This document shows, one piece after another, positions 17,469 to 26,196 of a stretch of DNA of 64,000 nt. The stretch is taken from contig PBBL01000081.1 in NCBI GenBank assembly GCA_002716585.1, forward strand, positions 1-64,000, written 5' to 3'. Under the pieces are notes generated by a model that did no database searches, was not told where the DNA came from, and worked only from the letters and a program-made list of their open reading frames with translations. The position numbers and the translations under genes are program-made. This DNA comes from Myxococcales bacterium (lineage in GTDB: Bacteria; Myxococcota_A; Bradymonadia; Bradymonadales; GCA-2716585). Within the stretch, counting starts at the first letter, position 1, and each line of letters starts with the position of its first letter.

Positions 17469-18050
17469 ATGACAACCCACATCGTCCTCATCGGAGTCGG
17501 CGCGCTGGGCTCACACGTCGCGCTGCTCGCGCGCAACCTCGACGTATCGCTCAAGGTCATCGACTTCGATCGCATCGAGCAGAAGAACACCCTGTCCCAG
17601 TTCCACACCCGCATGAGCCTCGGCCACAACAAGGCCTGCGCGCTCGCGCAGACCATGATGGGGCTGTTCGGGGCGCGCATCGAGGCGGTGCCCCACCGCT
17701 TGACGGCGGACAACGTGGACGCTCTCCTGTCGGGCGGCGACCTCCTCATCGACTGCCTGGACAACGCCGCGTCACGGCGGCTCGTCCAGCGCTGGGCGCG
17801 CCGCCACGCGGTCCCGTGCCTGCACGGCGCGCTCGCGCCCGATGGCGCCTACGGTCGGGTCATCTGGGATGAGCACTTCGTCATCGACGAGGCGCCCGAG
17901 GACAACCAGGCGACATGCGAAGATGGCGAACACCTCGCCTTCATCGCCCAGGTCGCGGCCGTCCTGGTCCAGAGCCTGCAAGCCCACCTCGCCGAGGGGG
18001 CCACCCCCAGCTACCACCTGCGACGCGGCGAGGTGGTCCGAGTGGCGTGA
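17469..18050 (+). CDS. E1-like ThiF/MoeB-family adenylating enzyme
   Basis: The protein has 193 residues and a Rossmann ATP-binding start, VLIGVGALGSH (G9, G11, G14). Next come an acidic switch (VIDFDRIEQKNTLSQ) with the Arg and Asn-Gln residues usual in ThiF-type enzymes, and DCLDNAASRR. Cys96, Cys117 and Cys150 are candidates for a thioester site; Cys150 (QATCEDG) lies where E1-like enzymes often place theirs. It is shorter than MoeB or ThiF (about 240-250 residues) and has no visible CxxC zinc pairs. By family knowledge it should adenylate the C-terminal Gly of the protein encoded immediately upstream. GGAGG precedes the ATG. The gene ends 7 bases before a convergent gene. Confidence 0.85.
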   Translation: MTTHIVLIGVGALGSHVALLARNLDVSLKVIDFDRIEQKNTLSQFHTRMSLGHNKACALAQTMMGLFGARIEAVPHRLTADNVDALLSGGDLLIDCLDNAASRRLVQRWARRHAVPCLHGALAPDGAYGRVIWDEHFVIDEAPEDNQATCEDGEHLAFIAQVAAVLVQSLQAHLAEGATPSYHLRRGEVVRVA

Positions 18051-18057
18051 CCCCCGG

Positions 18058-18759
18058 TCAGGGGTCTCCGTTTCGACGCAGGAGCCTCACCAACAGGACC
18101 ACCCCGCCCAGAGCGGCGATCGCGAAGAAGATGACCACCGGGTGCACCCCGAGCGAGTCGCCCAGCAGATCGCTGGCGGCGACCATGGCCGCCAGGCCGC
18201 CCCACAGCAGCAACCGCCAGGCCACCAGCGCCAACACGAGCGCCGCCGTGAGGCCGTAGATCCACGCCACCCCCCACTTGAGCTGCGCCCGTCGGTCATG
18301 GATCGAGAACCGACCCTGCTCCAACGCGCCCACCAGCGACTCCACGCTTTTCTCAGGCAGGTAGAGCGAGCGAACGGGTGACATGTAGGGCTTCTGCTCG
18401 GCCCAGGGGAGCGTAGCGAAGTCGTCGGGGGGCTTCTCCCAGACCAGGACGACCCATGGCCGCAGCTCAACGCGGATCGCGCTCCGCAGCAGCGGCGCGT
18501 CGTCACCCAGGCGCAGCGCATCGTCGTCGATCTGGATCGAGAGCGGCGCCGCTGCTCGCCCCGCCCTCCAGGCGTCACGACCAACGATGAGCGCCACGAC
18601 GCACAACAGCCCCGCGGGGATCAGGAGCGGCCCGAACCAGGGGAGCCCCCAGAGGACGACCGCAGTGCCCACGAGCAGGTTGAAGGCGATCGCGCTGGCC
18701 GCCATGACCTGAGCGCGTCGAACCGCGCGCAGGATGTCGTCCTGGCTGATGTGGTGCAC
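18058..18759 (-). CDS. integral membrane protein, unknown
   Basis: The protein has 233 residues and two pairs of hydrophobic helices, at about residues 17-60 and 165-225. Between them is a soluble beta-rich domain that includes DDALRLGDDAPLLRSAIRVE and PVRSLYLPEKSVESLV. This layout resembles YcxB/PH-like membrane proteins, which are of unknown function. GTG 18759 is chosen because GGAGG lies five bases upstream; an in-frame GTG at 18786 has no ribosome-binding site and would start inside the spacer hairpin area. It converges on the E1-like gene and shows no sign of belonging to that cassette. Confidence 0.75.
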   Translation of the reverse strand: MHHISQDDILRAVRRAQVMAASAIAFNLLVGTAVVLWGLPWFGPLLIPAGLLCVVALIVGRDAWRAGRAAAPLSIQIDDDALRLGDDAPLLRSAIRVELRPWVVLVWEKPPDDFATLPWAEQKPYMSPVRSLYLPEKSVESLVGALEQGRFSIHDRRAQLKWGVAWIYGLTAALVLALVAWRLLLWGGLAAMVAASDLLGDSLGVHPVVIFFAIAALGGVVLLVRLLRRNGDP

Positions 18760-18794
18760 TTCGACCTCCAAAACACGGTTGGACACAGAGCACG

Positions 18795-18824
18795 ACAGCC
18801 CGAGCGCATGCGCGCTCGGGCTGT
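18795..18824 (-). terminator. 13-bp hairpin downstream of rpsD
   Basis: ACAGCCCGAGCGC pairs perfectly with GCGCTCGGGCTGT around a 4-base loop. It lies 123 bases past the rpsD stop and just before the next minus-strand gene. There is no T-run, but such GC-rich hairpins commonly act as terminators in GC-rich genomes. Confidence 0.6.
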
Positions 18825-18947
18825 GAAAGTGCTGGGCTCAACTCCCAGGTAGAACTCCCAAGTGAGGCCACCAGCCCGAGACACCAGGCGACACCCAACA
18901 GGGTTGATCGCGTCGTATCGGGGAGGGCGGCGACCCCATCGGAGGTT

Positions 18948-19571
18948 CTACACGCGCTGGGAGTAGTACTCGACGATGAGCTGCTCGTTCAGCTCGTAGG
19001 GGAGCGACTGGCGGCTCGGCTCGTCGAGGACGCGACCGGTGAGGGTCTTCTTGTCGAACTCGAGGTGCGCGGGCAGCGTGAGGCTGGGCTCCTCGGCCCA
19101 CAGCTGCGCGAGCTTCTTGCTCTTCTCGCGGTCGCGGACGGTGATCTCGTCACCCGCCTTGACGCGGTAGCTGGGGACATCGACCTTCTGGCCGTTGACC
19201 TGAAGGTGGCCGTGGTTGACCAGCTGACGCGCGGCCGGGATGGTCGGGGCCATGCCGAGGCGGAAGATGATGTTGTCGAGGCGGCTCTCGAGGCTCTTGA
19301 TCAGGTTCTCACCCGTGTTGCCCTTGGCCGCGGTGGCGGCGCGCATGGCGCGGATGAGCTGACGCTCGCGCAGCCCGTAGTAGAAGCGGAGCTTCTGCTT
19401 CTCTTCGAGGCGGATCCGGTAGTCGGACTTCTTGATCCGCATGTTGCGGCCGTGCTGGCCGGGGGGGAACGGCCGGTTCTGAACCCACTTCATCTTGCGG
19501 GTCAGGCCGGGGAGATCGATGCCGCCAAAGCGGCGCAGGATTTTGACGCGCGGTCCAGTATAGCGAGACAT
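18948..19571 (-). CDS. rpsD: 30S ribosomal protein S4
   Basis: This 207-residue primary 16S-rRNA-binding protein of the small subunit begins MSRYTGPRVKILRRFGG and lacks the zinc cysteines of the C+ type. YRIRLEEKQKLRFYYGLRER and the S4 RNA-binding domain (SRLDNIIFRLGMAPT... GHLQVNGQKVDVPSYRV) are clear. GAGGAA precedes the ATG. The gene stands alone here, whereas in most bacteria rpsD lies with rpsM, rpsK and rpoA. The start sequence resembles the cyanobacterial/plastid-type S4, which is also encoded alone. Whether a second rpsD exists elsewhere cannot be told from the window. Confidence 0.97.
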   Translation of the reverse strand: MSRYTGPRVKILRRFGGIDLPGLTRKMKWVQNRPFPPGQHGRNMRIKKSDYRIRLEEKQKLRFYYGLRERQLIRAMRAATAAKGNTGENLIKSLESRLDNIIFRLGMAPTIPAARQLVNHGHLQVNGQKVDVPSYRVKAGDEITVRDREKSKKLAQLWAEEPSLTLPAHLEFDKKTLTGRVLDEPSRQSLPYELNEQLIVEYYSQRV

Positions 19572-19759
19572 GTTTCCTCACATGGTTGGGGGTCTTGTCA
19601 GTTCCGAAACGCTGCCTGTGCTCACCCGACGCTCGTGACGCGCTCCCCGTCCAGCTCGCTTCCTGGTTGCGGAGGGCGCCCTTCACGACCGCTGGGGCGT
19701 ACCCCTCGGAGGAGCCCAGCGACAGCGAGCGGAGAACCTATGCGACCCGACAGGGACTG

Positions 19760-20962
19760 TCAAGGATCACCCAGGTTTCGACGGATCAATTCGTCGTAGA
19801 GGGCGAACATCCTCAGGCGGTTGGCCTCTCCGTCAAAGCGCCGCTCGGCGACCTTGCGCGCCACCGCCCCCATGTCGCGCCGCGACCGCCCCTCCCCAAG
19901 CACCGCGCAGAGGGCGTCCAGCAGCCCCGCCCGGTCGCCCTCGCGGACCGCCCGCCCGGTCCGCTGGTCTTCGATCCAGCCGCGCACCGATGGGTGCTCG
20001 TACGCCACCACGGGCAGCCGCATCGCGGCCGCCTCCGCGATCGACCGGTGGAGGCCAGGCGAGACGATCGGCGCCACGAGCACGTCCACGGCGCTGTAGA
20101 GCAGCGGCAGCTCCCCCATCGCCCTCGTCGTCAACACAACGACCCGATCCCCGTAATCGCGGCGAGCCCGCAGCCGCGACACCACGCCCCGATCGCACCC
20201 ACCGCGGGCGACGATCAGCGCCCCCGCGTCAGGTGCGCGCCTCGCCATCCCGTCCAGCACGGCGTTCAGGTGATCGCCGTGCCGCTCGTCGAGCGGCCCC
20301 ACGTAGCCCACCCACCGGCTCCGGGTTGAACCCAGCCGAAGCCGAGCCCGCGCCTGGGTTCGCTCGGCGGCGCGGTCCACGCCCGGGCTGAAGTCGCGCA
20401 GGTCGGCCCCCAGCCCGCCCTCAAGCGTCAGGAGCTTGTCCTGCGCGACGCCCACCTCGTCGCGCGCGATCGTCGCCTGGCTGACGTTGTGGACGATCCA
20501 CGCGTCCATCTGCGCCGCGGCGCGGGCGAGGACGCCGTGACAGACCGAAGTCCGCAGCGGATCAATAAGGGGCGAGCGACGGCCAGGCCGATGATCGAGG
20601 GTGGTCGCGACCGCGATCGGGACGTGCGCCGCCCGCGCGGCGAGGGCCACCGGCAGGTGCAGCGCGGCGTCGAAGCTGTGGATCAGGAGCGGGCGCCGCT
20701 CGATGCAGGCGCTGGTCATCAACAGCCACGCGGCGGCGTCGCGCGCCACCTCGGGGCGCTCCGCGACGGGAACCCCGACGTGCGTCACGCCGAGCGACTC
20801 CAACTCACGGGTCGCCTCATCGAACGGGCAGAAGCAGATCAGCTCAAAGTCCTGAGCGCGGACCGCTCGGATGATGTCCGCCAGCTCATCCACAAACACC
20901 ACCCCGCTGCGCGCTGCGAAGGCGACCGTGGGCTGTGGGGTGGTGTTGGGTGTCGTGGTCAT
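19760..20962 (-). CDS. GT4-like glycosyltransferase
   Basis: The protein has 400 residues and the two-domain GT-B layout. The N-terminal half contains LLIHSFDAALHLPVALAARA and a nucleotide-type strand order. The C-terminal half has GYVGPLDERHGDHLNAVLDG and the donor-binding EX7E-like region PGLHRSIAEAAAMRLPVVAYE. These fit retaining GT4-type sugar transferases; donor and acceptor are unknown. No export signal is present, so it acts in the cytoplasm. The spacer to rpsD (19572-19759) shows no gene and should hold the rpsD promoter. Confidence 0.82.
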   Translation of the reverse strand: MTTTPNTTPQPTVAFAARSGVVFVDELADIIRAVRAQDFELICFCPFDEATRELESLGVTHVGVPVAERPEVARDAAAWLLMTSACIERRPLLIHSFDAALHLPVALAARAAHVPIAVATTLDHRPGRRSPLIDPLRTSVCHGVLARAAAQMDAWIVHNVSQATIARDEVGVAQDKLLTLEGGLGADLRDFSPGVDRAAERTQARARLRLGSTRSRWVGYVGPLDERHGDHLNAVLDGMARRAPDAGALIVARGGCDRGVVSRLRARRDYGDRVVVLTTRAMGELPLLYSAVDVLVAPIVSPGLHRSIAEAAAMRLPVVAYEHPSVRGWIEDQRTGRAVREGDRAGLLDALCAVLGEGRSRRDMGAVARKVAERRFDGEANRLRMFALYDELIRRNLGDP

Positions 20963-20985
20963 GCGCGGTGGGGCGAGGGCGAGTG

Positions 20986-21927
20986 TCAGGGCGTGTCTTT
21001 GAGTTCCATGGTGGTGGCCGTCTTCTGGGACATCTTCATGGACTGAGCCCCCCCGGCGGGCGCGTTGGCGCCCTCCACGGTCATGTGGGTGGTCTGGTCC
21101 ATCTCCAGCTCGCTCTTGATGAGGGCGCCGGCCTTGTTGTCGAAGTAGAGGTAGCCCACGCCCGCGCCACGGCCCTTGACCTTGATGGTCGTCCCGGCCG
21201 AGTTGGAGGTGTCGTTGACGGTCATGTTGATGTCGCTCTTGAAGACCGCGACGCGGCGCTTCTTGAGCTGGGTGTGGCCGAGGAAGGTGTAGGTGATGGT
21301 GAACTTGAGCGAGAGCTTGATCGGCCCCTGGGAGACGGTGATCGTGTCCACGTCCTTCCAGTTCTCACCGATCTTCAACGCCTTCTCGGGGAAGACGGGC
21401 GTGAGCCCCTTCGTGACGCTCTTCATCGAGTCCGTCATCTGCTTCATGCTCGGATCGATGCCCTCGTACTGAAAGTCCTGGCTGACGCCGCGCGGGTTCA
21501 TCTTGCTGGTGGAGCGTATCCCCTTGAGCAGGCTCTCAAAGTTCTTGAGCTGCGCCTTGCCCATCTCGACGCCGTTGTTGGTCACCGACAGGTCAAAGTC
21601 CTTGTAGCTGGTCTCGATCGTCGCCATCCCGTTGGGGAGGACCTGCTGGGTCTTGACGTTCATGACCGCCTTGACCGTGGAGGTGGTGTTGACGGCGGGC
21701 ATCGCCGCCCCCTGCTCCATGGACAGCTCCTGGGTCATGTTGAGGCCAAAGTCGCGCGCTTGAGCGGCCTTGTACTTGTATCGGAAGGTCTGGGCGGTGG
21801 TCTCGCTCGTGTCGAGCTTCCGGGGCGGCTTGGGCTTGGCGAACGCGGTCGCCGAGAGACAAAGCGCCACGGCCACGACCGCCGCGCGGGTGGTGTGTCG
21901 GGAGAGTGAGCAGGACTGGACAAGCAT
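20986..21927 (-). CDS. exported protein of unknown function
   Basis: The protein has 313 residues. A signal peptide (VVAVALCLSATAFA) directs export; no lipobox follows, so it is probably periplasmic. The mature part is beta-rich with regular Lys/Thr strands such as FRYKYKAAQARDFGLNMTQ and FKSDINMTVNDTSNSAGTT. This resembles DUF6263-like exported proteins of deltaproteobacteria, which are uncharacterised. ATG 21927 is chosen over ATG 21954 because GGAG precedes it and it gives a proper signal peptide. It is divergent from the gene at 22156; the 228-base spacer shows no further gene. Confidence 0.75.
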   Translation of the reverse strand: MLVQSCSLSRHTTRAAVVAVALCLSATAFAKPKPPRKLDTSETTAQTFRYKYKAAQARDFGLNMTQELSMEQGAAMPAVNTTSTVKAVMNVKTQQVLPNGMATIETSYKDFDLSVTNNGVEMGKAQLKNFESLLKGIRSTSKMNPRGVSQDFQYEGIDPSMKQMTDSMKSVTKGLTPVFPEKALKIGENWKDVDTITVSQGPIKLSLKFTITYTFLGHTQLKKRRVAVFKSDINMTVNDTSNSAGTTIKVKGRGAGVGYLYFDNKAGALIKSELEMDQTTHMTVEGANAPAGGAQSMKMSQKTATTMELKDTP

Positions 21928-22155
21928 GGAATGGAGCTCCGGCTGATATCCCATGACCCGGGCCGCCGCGCGGCGCGGCCGAAGTTGCGCCCGGGTGAGG
22001 TTCTCTGGTGTGGGAGCGCGCGCCTGGTCTGCGCTCCGCGCTCATGCTGAACGTATCACGTCGCGGCGGTTATGCCACAACCTGAGCCGTTCCACTCGGC
22101 GTAGCTCCTGATCTGGCGCCCCGAGACGAGTTGTTGCTATGTTATAGAGGATGTC

Positions 22156-23100
22156 GTGCCCGCAACCAACACCGAGCATCGCGCCATGTCACCGCCCTCG
22201 TGGAGGCTCAAGTCCTACGCCGTTCAAGCGCTCGCCCTGGTGATCAGCGCTCTGCTGCTGGTCGCCTGCGTCCTCATCGGCGACTCACCCTGGATCTGGG
22301 CGGCGGCGCTGACGCTCGCGCTGGCCATCCACGGGGGAGCCTGGTGGCTGCGCCAGCGGCTCGCGCCCGGCGCCGGTCAACACCTCACCCCACGGGAGTG
22401 GGAGGAGCTTCGCGGCGCCCTCGAAGACGCCCCGGTGTTGAGCGTCATGCACCTGTTCACCGTGGATCGAGCCCAGCTGGAGCAGTTTCGCTACATCCCC
22501 ACCCTGGAGCGTTACCTGTGGGGCTGCCTCAGTGAGGAGCCGCCCGACCCCGAGCGGCTGGTCCGCGCCGCGTTCCTGCTGCACACGTTCGGCGAAGACC
22601 TGACCCCATACCAGCGCGCCATCCACGCGGTGCCCGACCCCATCGTGCGCGCCTACCTCAATGACCTGATCGCCGAGCCCGGCTCGCTGCGACACAGGCA
22701 ACACCTGCGCCAGTGCGCCAGCGCCCTGCCCCAGCTCATGGAGCGGCTGGGGCGGCCCGCCGACGCGTCCGGCGAGGATCCTGGTCAGGAGGCGGCGTGG
22801 CGCCTGTTCTTGTTCGGAGAGCTGGCCAGAGACAGCCTTCACCAGGGGCTGGAGCACAGCGAGCCCCAGGTCCGGGAGGCGAGCATCGCGCTGCTCGCGA
22901 TGCAGGGGGAGTGGCCGACGCGGCACAAGGACCTGATGCGTCGGATCAACCATGACCCGCACCCCGCCGTTCGGCGCGCGGCGCTCGAAATCCTCGCCGC
23001 GGGGGAGCAGCCCCCCAGGTTCCGAGCGATCCTTCAGAGCCTCGCCGCGGACCCGGAGCTGGGCGCTCGGTCGATCGAGCTGCTGCGGGAGATGGAGTAG
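22156..23100 (+). CDS. membrane-anchored HEAT-like repeat protein
   Basis: The protein has 314 residues. Two hydrophobic helices at about residues 18-62 anchor it. The rest is alpha-helical, with HEAT-type repeats near the end (HSEPQVREASIALLAMQGE and NHDPHPAVRRAALEILAAGE). Such repeats are protein-protein scaffolds. The GTG start at 22156 has AGAGGA four bases upstream; ATG 22186 is the alternative. The last base is 7 bases from the convergent secA stop. The function is unknown. Confidence 0.75.
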   Translation: MPATNTEHRAMSPPSWRLKSYAVQALALVISALLLVACVLIGDSPWIWAAALTLALAIHGGAWWLRQRLAPGAGQHLTPREWEELRGALEDAPVLSVMHLFTVDRAQLEQFRYIPTLERYLWGCLSEEPPDPERLVRAAFLLHTFGEDLTPYQRAIHAVPDPIVRAYLNDLIAEPGSLRHRQHLRQCASALPQLMERLGRPADASGEDPGQEAAWRLFLFGELARDSLHQGLEHSEPQVREASIALLAMQGEWPTRHKDLMRRINHDPHPAVRRAALEILAAGEQPPRFRAILQSLAADPELGARSIELLREME

Positions 23101-23107
23101 GAGCGGC

Positions 23108-25936
23108 TCAGAGGAACGCCTCGAGGGCGTCCTCTTTACCCATGTGGCAACGCTTGAACTTCTTGCCCGAGCCGCAAGGGCAGGGATCGTTGCGACCAAT
23201 CTTGGGGATCGAGCGACGCGCGGTCTCGACCTCGTCGTCGCTCTCGGAGGTGCCGCCCTGCGCCTCCTTCGGCTCGACCGGGGGCGCCATGGCCTGAGGC
23301 ATGGCGGCGATCGGGGTTGGCGCCACGCTGGGCGCGGCGGCGATCGTCGGCTCGGGCTTGGGAGCGGGCTTGGGCACCTCGACGGCGCGGATGCGGATCG
23401 CCTTCGGGGCGATGTCCTGGACCTGATCCTCGCGCTCAACCTCGATCTTGGTCAGGTACTCGACGACCTGGTTGTCGATCGCGAGCATGGTGCGCTCGAA
23501 GCAGTCGTAGCCCTCGATCTTGTAGACCTTCTTGGGGTCCTTCTGGGCGTAGCCCTGGAAGCGGATGGCGTCTCGCAGGGCGTCCATCTGCTTGAGGTGC
23601 TCGCGCCAGTGGAAGTCGATCGCCTTGAGGTAGGTGTTCTGGATCAACTCCAGGAAGATGTCCCTGCCCGTCTTGGGCTCGTACTCCTCGACCTCGGCGA
23701 AGCGCTCGTTGGACCGATCGGCGATGTACTGAAGCTCCTCGACCTTGTGGGCGACCTTGTCCTCGATCGCCTTCCAGAGCTTCTCGCCGAGCTGATCGCG
23801 GCGCCCGACCGCGGTGAAGTCCTCCTCGAGGTCGAACCGCTCGCGCGCCTCCTTCGAGAGGCCCTCCACGTCCCACTCGTCGGCGCGAACCTTCTCGGGG
23901 CAGTAGTTGTTGAGCATCGCCACCGCGGCGCGATCGAAGACGTCGAGGGTCATGTCGTAGAGCGGCTCGCCGCCCGCCAGCACCTTGTCGCGCATCTCAT
24001 AAATGGTCTTGCGCTGCTGGTTCATGACGTCGTCGTATTCGAGCAGGTTCTTGCGGATGTCGAAGTTACGACCCTCAACCCGGCGCTGGGCGTTCTCGAT
24101 CGACTTGCTGACCATGTTGGCCTCGATCGGCTCCCCTTCGGGCATGTCGAGCTTCTCCATGACGTAGGAGATGCGCTCGGCGCCGAAGATGCGGAGCAGG
24201 TCGTCCTCCAGGGAGAGGAAGAAGCGCGCCGCCCCGGGGTCGCCCTGACGACCGGCGCGACCGCGCAGCTGGTTGTCGATCCGCCGCGACTCGTGGCGCT
24301 CGGTGCCGAGGATGAACAGGCCGCCCGCGTCGAGCACCTCCTGCTTCTCCTTGGCGCAGACCTCCTTGAAGTGCTCCAGCTGCGCCTCGAACTCCGGCCC
24401 CTCCTCGGTGCCCGCGGCGTCCTTGGCCAGATCCTCGGGGCTCCCCCCGAGGAGGATGTCGGTGCCGCGGCCCGCCATGTTGGTGGCGATCGTGATCGCC
24501 CCCTTGCGGCCCGCTTGCGCGACGATCTCCGCCTCGCTCCGGTGGAACTTGGCGTTGAGCACCGAGTGCTTGATCCGCTTGCGCCGCAGCACCTTGCTGA
24601 TCGCGTCGCTCTTATCGACCGAGACCGTCCCCACCAGGACGGGCTGCCCCTTGCCGTGGCACTCCAGGATCTGGTCCACGATCGCCTTGAACTTCTCGCG
24701 CTCGGTTCGGTAGATGACGTCGTTCATGTCCAACCGCTGAATCGGGCGGTTGGTCGGGATCACGCGGACGTCCAGCTCGTAGATCTCCTTGAACTCCTCG
24801 GCCTCGGTCTCCGCCGTACCCGTCATGCCCGAGAGCTTGTCGTACATGCGGAAGAAGTTCTGGAAGGTGATCGTCGCGAGCGTGTGGTTCTCATCGCGGA
24901 TGGAGACGCCCTCTTTGGCCTCAACCGCCTGGTGGAGGCCGTCGCTCCAGCGACGACCGGGCATGGGGCGCCCGGTGTGCTCATCGACGATGACGACCTG
25001 GCCGTCGTCGACGATGTAGTTGACGTCCTTCTTGTAGAGCGTGTGAGCCTGGAGCGCCTTGTTGACGTGGTGCAGGTACTCGATGTTGGCCGGCTCGTAG
25101 AGGTTGTCGAGCGACAGGTGCTTCTCAACGCGCTCAACCCCCTCGTCGGTCAAGGTCGCCGAGTGGTGCTCCTCGTCCACGATGTAGTCCTCATCGCGCT
25201 TGAGGAACGGGATCACCTTGTTGATGGTGAAGTACAGCTCGGTGGACTGCTCGGCGCGACCCGAGATGATCAGCGGCGTCCGCGCCTCATCGATCAGGAT
25301 CGAGTCCACCTCATCGACGATCGCGAAGTTCCGATAACGCTGGACCTTGCGGTCGAGCGAGTACTTCATGTTGTCGCGCAGGTAGTCGAAGCCAAACTCG
25401 TTGTTGGTCCCGTAGGTGATGTCGCAGTTGTAGGCGGCCTTCCGCTCGTTGTCGGAGATGTCGTTGAGGATCGTCCCGACCGAGAGCCCCAGGAAGTTGT
25501 GGATGCGCCCCATCCACTCGGCGTCGCGCGCGGCGAGGTAGTCGTTGACCGTAATCAGGTGCACGCCCTTGCCTTCGAGGGCGTTGAGGTAGCACGGCAA
25601 CGTGGCGACGAGGGTCTTGCCCTCACCAGTTCGCATCTCTGCGATGTGGCCCTGGTGCAGGAAGATGCCCCCGATGAGCTGCACGTTGTAGTGGCGCATG
25701 CCAAGAACTCGCCGCCCGGTCTCACGCACAGCGGCGTAGGCCGCCGGGAGGATGTCGTCCAGCGACGCGCCGTTGTCGAGCTTCTGCTTGAAGCGTGGAG
25801 TGACGGCCTTGAGCTCTTCATCGCTCATGGCCTTGAATGACTCCTCCATGGCATTGATCTGGTCCACGATCGGCTGCACTCGTTTCAGCTCTCGATCGTT
25901 CTTGGTGCCAAAGATCTTGCTGAGGAACTTCAACAT
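23108..25936 (-). CDS. secA: preprotein translocase ATPase SecA
   Basis: This 942-residue motor drives Sec-dependent export through SecYEG. Walker A is MRTGEGKT at residues 101-108, and the DEAD-like box is [26 protein letters not shown] and [11 protein letters not shown] mark the second motor domain. The C-terminus has a long Pro/Ala linker followed by a SEC-C zinc motif, [16 protein letters not shown] 25936 is chosen because CAGGAG lies nine bases upstream and [10 protein letters not shown] is the usual SecA start; the frame continues further upstream without a site. A good promoter lies about 100 bases upstream. Confidence 0.98.
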   Translation of the reverse strand: MLKFLSKIFGTKNDRELKRVQPIVDQINAMEESFKAMSDEELKAVTPRFKQKLDNGASLDDILPAAYAAVRETGRRVLGMRHYNVQLIGGIFLHQGHIAEMRTGEGKTLVATLPCYLNALEGKGVHLITVNDYLAARDAEWMGRIHNFLGLSVGTILNDISDNERKAAYNCDITYGTNNEFGFDYLRDNMKYSLDRKVQRYRNFAIVDEVDSILIDEARTPLIISGRAEQSTELYFTINKVIPFLKRDEDYIVDEEHHSATLTDEGVERVEKHLSLDNLYEPANIEYLHHVNKALQAHTLYKKDVNYIVDDGQVVIVDEHTGRPMPGRRWSDGLHQAVEAKEGVSIRDENHTLATITFQNFFRMYDKLSGMTGTAETEAEEFKEIYELDVRVIPTNRPIQRLDMNDVIYRTEREKFKAIVDQILECHGKGQPVLVGTVSVDKSDAISKVLRRKRIKHSVLNAKFHRSEAEIVAQAGRKGAITIATNMAGRGTDILLGGSPEDLAKDAAGTEEGPEFEAQLEHFKEVCAKEKQEVLDAGGLFILGTERHESRRIDNQLRGRAGRQGDPGAARFFLSLEDDLLRIFGAERISYVMEKLDMPEGEPIEANMVSKSIENAQRRVEGRNFDIRKNLLEYDDVMNQQRKTIYEMRDKVLAGGEPLYDMTLDVFDRAAVAMLNNYCPEKVRADEWDVEGLSKEARERFDLEEDFTAVGRRDQLGEKLWKAIEDKVAHKVEELQYIADRSNERFAEVEEYEPKTGRDIFLELIQNTYLKAIDFHWREHLKQMDALRDAIRFQGYAQKDPKKVYKIEGYDCFERTMLAIDNQVVEYLTKIEVEREDQVQDIAPKAIRIRAVEVPKPAPKPEPTIAAAPSVAPTPIAAMPQAMAPPVEPKEAQGGTSESDDEVETARRSIPKIGRNDPCPCGSGKKFKRCHMGKEDALEAFL

Positions 25937-26037
25937 GATGGTGACTCCTGAGTCGGACGCGCGGACAAAGGCGGGCGTCGGGTGCCGTATCTCCCCTCGA
26001 ACCGCGAATGCCTGCTCTACGGGAAAAGCTGGCTGAC

Positions 26038-26065
26038 AATATAGTTGCGGCCCTTGTGCGGTCAA
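26038..26065 (-). promoter_or_regulatory. sigma-70 promoter of secA
   Basis: On the minus strand TTGACC (26060-26065), a 16-base spacer and TATATT (26038-26043) form a near-consensus promoter about 100 bases before the secA start. The roughly 90-base leader could hold regulation, but no clear arrest peptide is seen. Confidence 0.65.
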
Positions 26066-26112
26066 GACAAGGTTGCCGCCTCCTCTGGGTGGCCCGACCT
26101 CGCCCAGACCTA

Positions 26113-26118
26113 TATAAT
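26113..26118 (+). promoter_or_regulatory. -10 box for the Cys-rich lipoprotein gene
   Basis: A perfect TATAAT lies 78 bases before the start at 26197. No convincing -35 sits 16-18 bases upstream, so it may be an activator-dependent or extended -10 promoter. Confidence 0.4.
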
Positions 26119-26196
26119 GATACATGACCCGGGGCATTCTCGCGCCGGAGCGCGCGCCCTCAGGCGAACCCGCATCGCTCAACAGGACACGACGAG

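Noticed and set aside
22952-25840. A 962-codon open frame antisense to secA
   Set aside because: The translation is Val/Leu/Asp/His-rich and repetitive with no domain, whereas secA on the other strand is unmistakable.
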